Part shown: in pieces, positions 6,515-13,375 of the stretch
Numbering within the stretch: position 1 is the first letter of the stretch
Layout of the letters: each line of letters begins with the position of its first letter
Source: Candidatus Rokuibacteriota bacterium
GTDB taxonomy: Bacteria > Methylomirabilota > Methylomirabilia > Rokubacteriales > CSP1-6
Direction: 5' to 3'
DNA: 14,639 bases
Assembly: GCA_016179165.1 (NCBI GenBank)
Contig: JACORX010000129.1
Span: forward strand, 1-14,639
Notes under the pieces: generated by a model
What the model was told of the DNA's origin: nothing
Databases searched by the model: none
The model's input: only the letters and a program-made list of their open reading frames with translations
Program-made: the position numbers and the translations under genes

Positions 6515-7897
6515 CTAGGCGGTCAGAGAATCCATCAGGGCGGTCAGGTGCGCTTGCGCCGCGAGCTCTCCCGCGATCCTGACGACGCGGGCCGCCTGGT
6601 CTTCGGGCACGGCGAGAGCGGCATTGCCGAGGAACTTCGCCTCGACCTCCTCGCGCGCCATGGGAAAGTCCGGCCCCCCACGCGGGTGGTCCTGGCGTGC
6701 CTCGAGGAGACGGCCGTCGCGCAGGCGAATGGCAACATGCCCGATGAACTGGCGCGGGTAGTCGATGGTCGCGTCCACCTCGTACCCGACCTTGCCCGCT
6801 ACGGCCAGCACCGCCTGGTCACGCGCCGCCTCGTCGGTGAACTCGGCAAGTGCCGCCCGTCCCCTCACGAGCATGAGCGCGAGCAGATAGGGCAGGCTGA
6901 ACTTGGCGGCATAGCCGTTGGCCGGTCTATGCTTGCTGGCAAGCGGCTCCCAGAGTCGCGGGATCGACCCTTCGGCTGTGCGGCACCGGATGTCGACGAT
7001 CTCCTCGGGCTTGATCCGGTGTTGCTCGCGGAGCCGGAGCGCGCAATCCATGTAGGGCTGGGCGATGGAGCCGCAGGGATAGGGCTTCAAGGTCAGCCCG
7101 GCCAGCTCCCATGTGCGGCCGAGGGTCGCGAGAAGAGCCTCGAGCGCGGCTTCCGCGTAGCCGCCGGCGAAGGCCTGGTAGAACCCGTGGGCGCCCTCGA
7201 AGACCGTCTCCGGCCCGGTGAATCCGGATCGCGCGAGGTGAGTGGCGGCCACTCCCGCGTGAGCGGCCCACCCGGGATGCAGGCGCTTGGTCCACGAACC
7301 GTCGGCCAGGTACTCGATGATGCCGCCGGCCTGGCTCCCGCAGATCCCGAAGGCGTGGACGAGCTGGTCCTCCGTGAGGCCGTAGAGCTTGCCCGCGACC
7401 GCCGCCGCGGCGAAGCTGCCCGTGAGAGACGTCGGATGGTAGTGACGCGCGTGGAACCTGCCAGGCACCGCGAGCCCGACCCGGCACATCACCTCCACGC
7501 CCGCGATCATCGCCTCGACCACCGCGCGGCCGGAGGCGCCGAGAGCCTCGCCGACGGCAAGCGCGGTGGTGACGGCGACACAGCCGGTGTGGACGATGGC
7601 GTCCTCCCGCGTGTCGTCGAAGTCGAGACCGTGGGCGAGCGTGGCGTTTGCGAGCACCGCGCTCGCCGCTCCCACCCGCGCCTTGGTGCCGATCAGCGTG
7701 CTCTCCGGGGGGCCGCCCAGGCGCTCGGCGGCCTGCAGGACCGCCCGGCCGAACTCCTCCCGCGACGACGCGAGGCAGCTGCCGAGGGTGTCGAGGGCGA
7801 GCGAGGCCGCCTTCGCGGCCACGGGCGGCGGCACCTGATCCAGCGCCAGGCCGAGGGCGAAGCGCGCGTAGCGCCGGGCGACCGAGGGACGCGGCAC
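6515..7897 (-). CDS. MmgE/PrpD family protein (2-methylcitrate dehydratase-like)
   Basis: A 460-residue cytoplasmic protein of normal length for the MmgE/PrpD family, which includes 2-methylcitrate dehydratase and cis-aconitate decarboxylase. Conserved stretches are present in order: HGLDFDDT (residues 89-96), HPTSLTGSFAAAAVAGKL (from 154), KRLHPGWAAHAG (204-215) and KPYPCG (271-276). It starts with GTG (plus 7895-7897) without an obvious Shine-Dalgarno sequence; the N-terminus VARRYARFALGL aligns with the usual family start, which supports this choice. It is followed 9 bp later by the importer binding protein, which suggests that it acts on the imported compound or a derivative. Many family members near carboxylate transporters have no known reaction, so the exact substrate stays open. 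Confidence 0.92.
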   Translation of the reverse strand: MPRPSVARRYARFALGLALDQVPPPVAAKAASLALDTLGSCLASSREEFGRAVLQAAERLGGPPESTLIGTKARVGAASAVLANATLAHGLDFDDTREDAIVHTGCVAVTTALAVGEALGASGRAVVEAMIAGVEVMCRVGLAVPGRFHARHYHPTSLTGSFAAAAVAGKLYGLTEDQLVHAFGICGSQAGGIIEYLADGSWTKRLHPGWAAHAGVAATHLARSGFTGPETVFEGAHGFYQAFAGGYAEAALEALLATLGRTWELAGLTLKPYPCGSIAQPYMDCALRLREQHRIKPEEIVDIRCRTAEGSIPRLWEPLASKHRPANGYAAKFSLPYLLALMLVRGRAALAEFTDEAARDQAVLAVAGKVGYEVDATIDYPRQFIGHVAIRLRDGRLLEARQDHPRGGPDFPMAREEVEAKFLGNAALAVPEDQAARVVRIAGELAAQAHLTALMDSLTA

Positions 7898-8204
7898 GTG
7901 CGGAAGATTACCACGGGAGTCAAACTGACCCCGATCCGGACAGGTGGATGCCGAGCCGGTCTCTGGCAGGCTCGACTCGGTATGGGAGGAGCGTTAGCCG
8001 CGCAGTGACAAGGGGAGAGCTGTGACAAGGAGGGAAGACCTGGGCAGCGGGGGGCCATGATCGAAAACGGGCTCTGTACTATCGCCATTCCCCACGCGGT
8101 CGAGCTGGCCGCACGAGCAGCAGAGGCTCGATCCAGTTCGCGGCCGGAACAAGCGGGTGGGTCTTGCCGGGACGTCGGCGACGCTGGTGAGCCGGGTGGC
8201 GCCC
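7898..8204. other. 307-bp intergenic region without a recognisable gene
   Basis: This lies between the M23 peptidase stop and the PrpD start, both on the minus strand, so it should hold the end of one transcript and the promoter of the next. I see no convincing coding frame, Rho-independent terminator or consensus promoter. It contains an imperfect dyad GTCA-aac-TGAC near 7919-7929, close to the PrpD start, and a pair of 9-bp direct repeats at 8005-8030. Confidence 0.6.
8005..8030. repeat. Two direct repeats of GTGACAAGG with a 17-bp period
   Basis: GTGACAAGG occurs at 8005-8013 and again at 8022-8030. Similarity is partial over the 17-bp unit (12 of 17 positions). On the minus strand the copies read CCTTGTCAC and contain -35-like TTGTCA boxes, about 110 to 130 bp upstream of the PrpD start codon. 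They could be a regulator binding pair or a chance duplication. Confidence 0.4.
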
Positions 8205-9458
8205 TCAGGATCGCCCAGGACCGGGGGCGGACAACGGGAAAGGCGCCTGCGCCTCGAGCCGCTCCAGCAGCGCCTGCACGTGGACCGAGAAGGCTTGACG
8301 GCGGTGCGCGGTGACGGGCGAGCCGGGGATGAACTTCTCGCCCAGCGGATTCACGAGCACGCCGCCCTTGCGCACGCGGTAGTCGAGGTGCGGCCCCGTG
8401 GAGAGGCCGGTGGTGCCGACGCGGCCGATGACCTGGCGCTGGCGCACCCGCTCTCCCCGGCGGACGTCCATCTTGGACAGGTGGTTGTACATCGTTTCGT
8501 AGCCGCGCGCGTGACGGAGCGTGATGGTGAGGCCGAAGCCGCCATCCCTTCCGGCCTGGGTCACCACGCCGTCGGCCACCGCGCGGACCGGCGTGCCGAC
8601 CGGCGCCCCGTAGTCCACCGCGAGGTGCGGCCGCAGCCCACCCAGGATCGGATGATGCCGCGCATGGGAGAAGCCGGAGGTGATGCGGGTGAAGTCGAGC
8701 GGGGCGCGCAGGAACATCTTCCGCACCGAGCGCCCGGACGCGTCGTAGTACTTCCGCCGCCCGCCGCTGTCCTCGAAGGCCACGCTCGTGAGCAGCGAGC
8801 GGTCGGTGCTCGAGTACTGCGCGATCAGGATGTCGCCGTAGCCCAGGAGCGTGTCGCCGACGTAGCGCTTCTCCACGAGGAAGCGGAAGTGGTCACCCGG
8901 CAGCGAGTCGGCCGCGAAGTCGAAGTCCCACTCGAAGAGGGTGACGAGCCGCGCGGTGAGGCTGGCCGCCTCGCCGAGACGCTCGATACTGGCGAAGAGC
9001 GAGTCGCGCACCTCGCCGGCGAGCGCCACCACGCGCGTGTCCACGTCCGCGCGGACCGCGGTGACCGTCCAGCGATGGTCGCTGGGCCGGATCTCGTAGC
9101 GCTCCGCGGGGGAGCGCACGTACACGATCTCCCCGGGCCGTCCCTCCGGCCCCGGCACGACCGTCAGCTGCTCGCCCGGCGCGAGGTGGCGCATGTTGAC
9201 GCTGCTCCGGAGGGCTGCGACGATGGCGGCGGCCTCGGCCCGCTCGACGCCGGCGCGGCGGAGCGCGGTCTCCAGGGTCTCGCCGCGCTTCAGCACGATC
9301 TCGATGGGGGCCGGGCGCTGGTCCGGGGCCGCGGGCTCGGGCGCCTGGCCGCTGTCGGGTCGCGCGCGGGGCGGCTCGGGCGCGCGCGTGCGGACGGCGA
9401 CCCCGATCACGCCCAGGGCGAGCAGGACGGCGGCGGCGAGGCAGTAGGAGCGCTTCAT
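8205..9458 (-). CDS. Membrane-anchored M23 peptidoglycan endopeptidase
   Basis: A 417-residue protein. Residues 1-23 form a signal peptide or membrane anchor (MKRSY then CLAAAVLLALGVIGVAV), followed by a Pro/Ala-rich linker to about residue 50. A LysM/OapA-like region follows (IEIVLKRGETLETALRRAGV), then an M23 catalytic domain from about 255 to 370. That domain has RPHLAVD (H278 and D282 of HxxxD), YNHLS (H326, catalytic) and GPHLDY (H357). In lysostaphin-type enzymes the last motif is usually HLH, with the second His binding zinc; here that residue is Asp359. Asp can bind zinc, so activity is not excluded. The role would be cutting cross-links in periplasmic murein. The gene stands alone; a weak promoter candidate (TTGGGT, 17 bp, TATCCT) lies at plus 9471-9499. 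Confidence 0.92.
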   Translation of the reverse strand: MKRSYCLAAAVLLALGVIGVAVRTRAPEPPRARPDSGQAPEPAAPDQRPAPIEIVLKRGETLETALRRAGVERAEAAAIVAALRSSVNMRHLAPGEQLTVVPGPEGRPGEIVYVRSPAERYEIRPSDHRWTVTAVRADVDTRVVALAGEVRDSLFASIERLGEAASLTARLVTLFEWDFDFAADSLPGDHFRFLVEKRYVGDTLLGYGDILIAQYSSTDRSLLTSVAFEDSGGRRKYYDASGRSVRKMFLRAPLDFTRITSGFSHARHHPILGGLRPHLAVDYGAPVGTPVRAVADGVVTQAGRDGGFGLTITLRHARGYETMYNHLSKMDVRRGERVRQRQVIGRVGTTGLSTGPHLDYRVRKGGVLVNPLGEKFIPGSPVTAHRRQAFSVHVQALLERLEAQAPFPLSAPGPGRS

Positions 9459-9564
9459 GACAGTCCCGATAGGATACCTCGGGAGCGCGACGAACCCAAC
9501 CTAAACGGCCACGGGCCGAGCGAAGGCGCCGGTGGCGCGACCTTCGCCGGTCCCGAGGAGAGGG

Positions 9565-10380
9565 TTACTCGCGGAGGGCGCCGGCGAGGAGGCCGCGAAC
9601 CAGGTAGCGCTGGAAGCCGACCACGATGAGGATGGGCGGCAGGCTCGCGAGGAGCGAGGCGGCCGCGATGTCGCCCCAAGGCACTTCGAACACCCCGGGG
9701 AAGAGCGCGAGGGCCACCGGCACCGTGCGGCTGGCCTCGGTGGCGGTGAGGCTGTAGGCGAACAGGAACTCGTTCCAAGAAAAGAGGAAGGCCAGCAGTG
9801 CCGCCGAGGCGATGCCCGGCGCCGCTAGCGGCAGCACCACCCAGCGCAGCGTGGCCAGCCGGCCCGCGCCGTCCACCACCGCCGCCTCCTCGAGCGCGCG
9901 CGGGATCTCGCGGATGAAGCCCGCCAGCAGCCAGGTCACCAGCGGCAGAGTGAACGAGCCGTTGGCCAGGATCAGCGCGAGCCAGGTGTCGCGCAGGCCC
10001 AGGGCGCGCATCAGCAGATAGAGCGGGCTCACTGTGGCGATCTGGGGAAACGCGGTGGCCGCGATCATCGCGAGCAGGATGAGGCTGCGACCGCGCACCG
10101 GCAGCCGCGCCAGCGCGTAGGCCGCGAGCGCGCCGAGCCCCACCGCAAGGAGGGTGCTCAGCAGTGCGATGCCCAGGCTGTTGACGAGCGCCCGTGGCAT
10201 GAGGCTCTGACGGAACACCACATCGTAATGGGAGAGCGTGAGACGGGTTGGCCAGAGATGCGTCAACGGCAGCAGCTCGGTGTCGGGCCGTAGCGAGGTC
10301 ATCGCCTGCCAGAAGAACGGGGCGGCGTACCCTGCGAGCGCGAGCAGCACGAGCCCATCGCGCACCCGGCTGGCTCTCAC
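9565..10380 (-). CDS. Carbohydrate-type ABC permease, MalG/UgpE-like
   Basis: A 271-residue inner-membrane protein with about six hydrophobic helices and the EAA loop EEAAVVDGAGRLATLRWVVL beginning near residue 164, typical of MalG-type permeases of CUT1 sugar importers. The start is GTG at 10378-10380, overlapping the TGA stop of the upstream permease by 4 bases (GTGA). AGGA lies 9 bases upstream. Longer readings of this frame run into the partner gene and are antisense or shadow sequence, so they are rejected. It ends with TAA, and 106 bp later the M23 gene begins. It pairs with the MalF-like permease; no ATPase gene follows. Confidence 0.93.
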   Translation of the reverse strand: MRASRVRDGLVLLALAGYAAPFFWQAMTSLRPDTELLPLTHLWPTRLTLSHYDVVFRQSLMPRALVNSLGIALLSTLLAVGLGALAAYALARLPVRGRSLILLAMIAATAFPQIATVSPLYLLMRALGLRDTWLALILANGSFTLPLVTWLLAGFIREIPRALEEAAVVDGAGRLATLRWVVLPLAAPGIASAALLAFLFSWNEFLFAYSLTATEASRTVPVALALFPGVFEVPWGDIAAASLLASLPPILIVVGFQRYLVRGLLAGALRE

Positions 10381-11234
10381 GCCGTCTGATCCTGTCGGTT
10401 GATCACCCACAGGTATGCCACCGCCACGACCATGACGAAGGCGAAGACGACCACCCCGATGGCCGAGCCGAACCCCATCTGCAGGGTCTGGAACAGGGCC
10501 CGATAGGCGTACACGGTGAGCGTCTCGGTCGCGCCCGCCGGTCCGCCACCCGTCAGCACGAACATGATGTCGAAGGCACGCAGGGCGTCCAGCGTGCGGA
10601 AGAGCAGCGCGACGAGGAGGATCGGGCGCACCAACGGCCAGGTGATGCGCGCGAAGGCCTGCAGGCCCGCGGCGCCGTCCACCTGCGCAGCCTCGTAGAG
10701 ATCGGCCGGGATCGTCAGCAGGCGCGCGAAGCAGAGCAGCGTCACGAACGGCGTGGCGCGCCAGACGTCGGCCGCGATCAACGCGGGCAGCGCCAGGTCG
10801 GGGTCCCCGAGCCAGTTGATGGTCCGGCCGCCCACGAGGAAGTTCACGAGCCCGCCCGCCGGATGGTAGAGCCACTCGAACATCTTGGCGGTCACCACCG
10901 AGGGCAGCGCCCAGGCCAGCAGCAGGAGCGCCAGGGCCACGCGGCGGCCGCGAGACTGGCCCCGCAGCGCGAGCGCCATAGCGAGCCCCAGCCCGCACTC
11001 GAGCGCCACGGAACACCCCGTGAAGACACCGGTGACCCACGCCGCGTTCCAGAAGCGGGTGTCGACGGCGAGGAACGCATAGTGATCGAGGCCGGCCCAG
11101 CGCGAGATCGAAAACACCGGCACGCGGTATTGGAAAGAGAGCCACAGCACCCACAGCGCCGGGTAGACAGTGAGGCCGCCGAGCACGGCGAGCGCGGGCG
11201 CGAGGAGGATCCAGGCGAGGCGGTGGTCGGTCAC
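10377..11234 (-). CDS. Carbohydrate-type ABC permease, MalF/UgpA-like
   Basis: A 285-residue inner-membrane permease. The N-terminal helix LAWILLAPALAVLGGLTVYPALWVL, then the NAAWVTGVFTG segment and the EAA loop EAAQVDGAAGLQAFARITWP (181-200) are typical of MalF/UgpA-type subunits. FVLTGGGPAGATETLTVY near the C-terminus is another hallmark of the family. The start is GTG (11232-11234), which overlaps the TGA of the binding-protein gene by 4 bases. The next gene starts in the same way, so all three are translationally coupled. Earlier ATGs in this frame lie inside the binding-protein gene and were rejected because the upstream residues have no permease character. Confidence 0.93.
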   Translation of the reverse strand: MTDHRLAWILLAPALAVLGGLTVYPALWVLWLSFQYRVPVFSISRWAGLDHYAFLAVDTRFWNAAWVTGVFTGCSVALECGLGLAMALALRGQSRGRRVALALLLLAWALPSVVTAKMFEWLYHPAGGLVNFLVGGRTINWLGDPDLALPALIAADVWRATPFVTLLCFARLLTIPADLYEAAQVDGAAGLQAFARITWPLVRPILLVALLFRTLDALRAFDIMFVLTGGGPAGATETLTVYAYRALFQTLQMGFGSAIGVVVFAFVMVVAVAYLWVINRQDQTA

Positions 11235-12523
11235 GGGGTGATGGCCCGCAGCAGGTGCTCGACCTGAGCGGTGCCGTCGCGGATGGCCTGGTCGGGTGAC
11301 TTGCGCCCCACGAGGACCGCGGAGAACTCGGGCTGGAGCGTGGTGGAGAGCATGAGGTAGTAGGGCGTGATCGGGCGCGGGCGCCCCTTCTCCATCAGCC
11401 CGAGCAGGGCGGGCAGGCTCGGATCGCGCGCGACCAGGGCCGCGTCTTGGTAGAGGCTCGGCCGCGAGGGCCGGAGCGCCGCGCCCTCGGTCATCGCCCG
11501 CTGCGCGGCCTCGCTCGTGAGAAAGCACGTTAGATCGACCGCGAGCGTCCGGTGCCGCGTGCGCGCGCTGACCGCGAGGTGCGCGCCGCCGGTGGAGGCG
11601 GCGCCCACCGGGCCGTGGCGCAGCCGCGGCAGCGGCGCCACGCCGACCTTGCCGCGCACGCGCGAGTCCGGCAGCTCGAAGAGATCGAGCGCGTAGGGCC
11701 AGTTCCGCAGGAAGATGGCCCGCCCGTCGCCGAATGGCCGCCGGGTCAGCTCCTCGTCGGCCGCGGTCACCCAGGCCGGGCTCACCCCGCTCTCGATGAG
11801 CCCGCGCAGAAACGCGAGCGACTCCCGCGCGCGCTCCCGCTCAGGGAACGGCCGGCCCACGTCGTCGAGCAGCCGTGCGCCGTTGGCCCACAAGGCCTCC
11901 AGCACGTTGACCATGCCGCCTTCATACTGCTTGCCCTGCCACAGATAGCCGTCGAGTCGGGGATCGCCCTCGCCCGCGCGGATCCGGCGGACCTGCGCGG
12001 CCAGAGCCTCGTAGGTCTCGGGCGGCGTGAAGCCGTACTTGGCGAGGAGATCGCGCCGGTAGTAGAGGAGGCCCACGTTCATGAACCACGGCAGCGCCCA
12101 GAGACGACCGCCCTGCACCGCGGGCTCGATGGCGGTGGGGAAGTGCGCGTCGCGCTCCGCCGCGGGCACGAACGGGGTCAGGTCCAGGATCCAGCCCGCT
12201 CGGGCGAACTCTGGCACCCAGATGAGATCGAGCATCATGACGTCGAAGGGCGGGCTGCCCCCCTCGAGGTTGATCACGTAGAACTGGTGCTGCTCGTCCG
12301 AGCTCCACGTCAGCGCCTCACTCTGCACGCGCACGCCCGGGTGCCGGGCCTCGAAGCGCCGGAGCAAACCGGGCAGCGGATCGGCGGGCCCCAGAATCTT
12401 GGCGTGCTTGAAGACCAGTGTCACCAGCGCGCCGCTGCCCGCCCGCTCGCCGCAGCCGCCCGCGGTCAGCGCGAGCAGGAGGAGCGGCACGAGCAGGACG
12501 GCGCGCGCCGGGCGGCGAGCCAT
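11231..12523 (-). CDS. Lipoprotein substrate-binding protein of a carbohydrate-type ABC importer
   Basis: A 430-residue family 1 extracellular solute-binding protein. The ATG at 12521-12523 gives a lipoprotein signal: basic MARRPAR, hydrophobic LLVPLLLLALT, and AGGC with the acylated Cys at residue 24. The mature part shows features of sugar-binding proteins of the MalE/UgpB group: FEARHPGVRV, FDVMMLDLIWVPEFA, WALPWFMNVGLLYYRRDLLAKYGF, then AIFLRNWPYA. The frame is open upstream to 12892, but that part belongs to a decayed aldolase and is not the N-terminus of this protein. There is no strong Shine-Dalgarno; translation may be helped by ribosomes ending at the aldolase stop 20 bp upstream. 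It is the first gene of the importer. The substrate is unknown, most likely a sugar or polyol. Confidence 0.92.
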   Translation of the reverse strand: MARRPARAVLLVPLLLLALTAGGCGERAGSGALVTLVFKHAKILGPADPLPGLLRRFEARHPGVRVQSEALTWSSDEQHQFYVINLEGGSPPFDVMMLDLIWVPEFARAGWILDLTPFVPAAERDAHFPTAIEPAVQGGRLWALPWFMNVGLLYYRRDLLAKYGFTPPETYEALAAQVRRIRAGEGDPRLDGYLWQGKQYEGGMVNVLEALWANGARLLDDVGRPFPERERARESLAFLRGLIESGVSPAWVTAADEELTRRPFGDGRAIFLRNWPYALDLFELPDSRVRGKVGVAPLPRLRHGPVGAASTGGAHLAVSARTRHRTLAVDLTCFLTSEAAQRAMTEGAALRPSRPSLYQDAALVARDPSLPALLGLMEKGRPRPITPYYLMLSTTLQPEFSAVLVGRKSPDQAIRDGTAQVEHLLRAITP

Positions 12524-12543
12524 GAAGGCGGCGCCCCGGCGGG

Positions 12544-12892
12544 CTAGCCCCCGGCCAGCAGATCGCGCAAAGTCCGGCCTTCGTCCTTGAACCAATCGAA
12601 GTGGATGCTCATGTCCCAACCCATGCGCAGGCCGGTCCTGATGACGTGACGCTCGGCCTCGACGACTCGGGGGGTGGCTCCACTGTCCCGCGAGCCCGAT
12701 GCTCGTCGAGTAGTCGGCTGGCCGGAACTGAACCATGTCGACGCCGATCACCCGCAGCATCGCCTCCATGTTCTCCACCGCGGAGGCCTTCTCGATCATC
12801 ACCGCCACCACCGCCGGGCACGCCGAGTGGATGTGAGTACCCATCGAGGGCGGGCCAGCCCGCCGAAATTCCCGGAGTCGATGGCGCCGCAT
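12544..12892 (-). pseudogene. Internally deleted and frameshifted HpcH/HpaI-family aldolase
   Basis: The start ATG (12890-12892) opens MRRHRLREFRRAG, followed by GTHIHSACP, resembling the N-terminus of HpcH/HpaI-type aldolases (such as 4-hydroxy-2-oxoheptanedioate aldolase). About 27 residues in, it jumps to AVVAVMIEKASAVENMEAML and VDMVQFRPADYSTSIG, which is the late Glu/Asp metal-binding region of the same family. Roughly 130-150 residues of the usual 250-270 are missing, apparently in frame. At a run of six C (plus G6, 12669-12674) the frame shifts. Read one frame over, the family C-terminus returns: EAERHVIRTGLRMGWDMSIH, ending LLAGG and TAG at 12544-12546. The usual FGPxD is FRPAD. It cannot encode a working aldolase. 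The frameshift alone could be a sequencing error; the internal deletion could not. Confidence 0.8.
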
Positions 12893-12898
12893 GCGCCG

Positions 12899-12927
12899 AG
12901 TCTAGAGGGGCGGGCACGCCCCGTCAA
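12899..12927 (-). promoter_or_regulatory. Sigma-70-like promoter before the aldolase relic, probably driving the sugar importer operon
   Basis: On the minus strand TTGACG (plus 12922-12927) and TAGACT (plus 12899-12904) are separated by exactly 17 bases, matching the consensus at 5 of 6 and 4 of 6 positions. Only 6 bases separate the -10 box from the relic's ATG, so the transcript would be nearly leaderless. The spacer and last base of the -35 box hold a perfect 6-bp inverted repeat with a 4-base centre (GGGGCG 12907-12912, CGCCCC 12917-12922 on the plus strand), which could be an operator. Confidence 0.6.
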
Positions 12928-12929
12928 TC

Positions 12930-12948
12930 ACCGCGTCCCGAGCGCGGT
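12930..12948. repeat. Short inverted repeat upstream of the aldolase/importer promoter
   Basis: ACCGCG (12930-12935) and CGCGGT (12943-12948) form a 6-bp inverted repeat with a 7-base centre, 3 bases upstream of the -35 box. Together with the dyad in the spacer it makes a candidate regulatory zone, but such short GC-rich repeats also arise by chance in this genome. Confidence 0.35.
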
Positions 12949-13130
12949 TGAAGGACAGGTCGCGGTGTTTCACCCTCGCAGTGAATCCGGTACACGGCCC
13001 GCTGGGGGTTCTTCGCCGGTACGCCGGACGGGAAGAGGTGAGACATGAAGCGCGAATGAGTTGAACGGCCCGCGCCCTAGGAGCGACTCACGCCGGGGGC
13101 CTTGGCCTTACCAGGACCGCGAGGGGCCCG
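12949..13130. other. Divergent intergenic region, nothing firmly recognised
   Basis: This separates the minus-strand importer cluster from plus-strand genes. A 40-residue minus-strand frame (13046 to 12924) with C/G-ending codons in its first two thirds is open here; its stop overlaps the -35 box. I do not recognise the peptide and see no ribosome-binding site, so it is not called as a gene. No terminator or strong plus-strand promoter was seen. Confidence 0.4.
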
Positions 13131-13337
13131 ATGGCCGGCGGGCCCGCGGAGCTCTCGATCGTGCCGCTTCGCCCCGCGCACGAGATTCACCTGCTTCCTC
13201 TCCCGGGCGTATTCATGGTCTACAGGGGCGCACTCGATGCCATTCTCTTCCTTCGGCCAGAGCATGCGCGAGCCAGCTTCCTTGCCGCCCTCGGTGCCGA
13301 TCTCGGGACGCTCTTGGTCTTGGTCTGGTTAGCTTGA
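13131..13337 (+). CDS. Doubtful small hypothetical protein, 68 residues
   Basis: I do not recognise this protein. The frame opens at ATG 13131, with GAGGGG 4 bases upstream, and ends in TGA at 13335-13337. By hand count the third codon position is clearly the most GC-rich and the second the least, the pattern expected for coding DNA in a high-GC genome. The product contains HEIHLLPLPGVFMVYRGALD and a hydrophobic C-terminal end (LGTLLVLVWLA) that could sit in a membrane. It ends 38 bp before the histidine kinase on the same strand, so they could share a transcript. A frame on the opposite strand overlaps it. It could also be a fragment of a lost gene. Confidence 0.35.
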   Translation: MAGGPAELSIVPLRPAHEIHLLPLPGVFMVYRGALDAILFLRPEHARASFLAALGADLGTLLVLVWLA

Positions 13338-13375
13338 CCCTTCGTATCCCATGGTCTCGGCAGTACCATGTGACG

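Noticed and set aside
5144..8008. 954-residue plus-strand open frame
   Set aside because: Runs antisense through antitoxin, binding protein and PrpD genes, all of which have clear family motifs; typical of high-GC shadow frames.
8157..9629. 490-residue plus-strand open frame
   Set aside because: Antisense to the M23 peptidase, with no recognisable domain.
10381..11154. N-terminal extension of the MalG-like permease frame
   Set aside because: Upstream residues are Arg/Pro-rich shadow of the MalF-like gene; the GTG overlapping the TGA at 10377-10380 gives the normal length.
13044..13058. Tiny plus-strand frame MKRE with a GAGGTGAG sequence before it
   Set aside because: Only four codons, no downstream coupling to a gene; likely chance.
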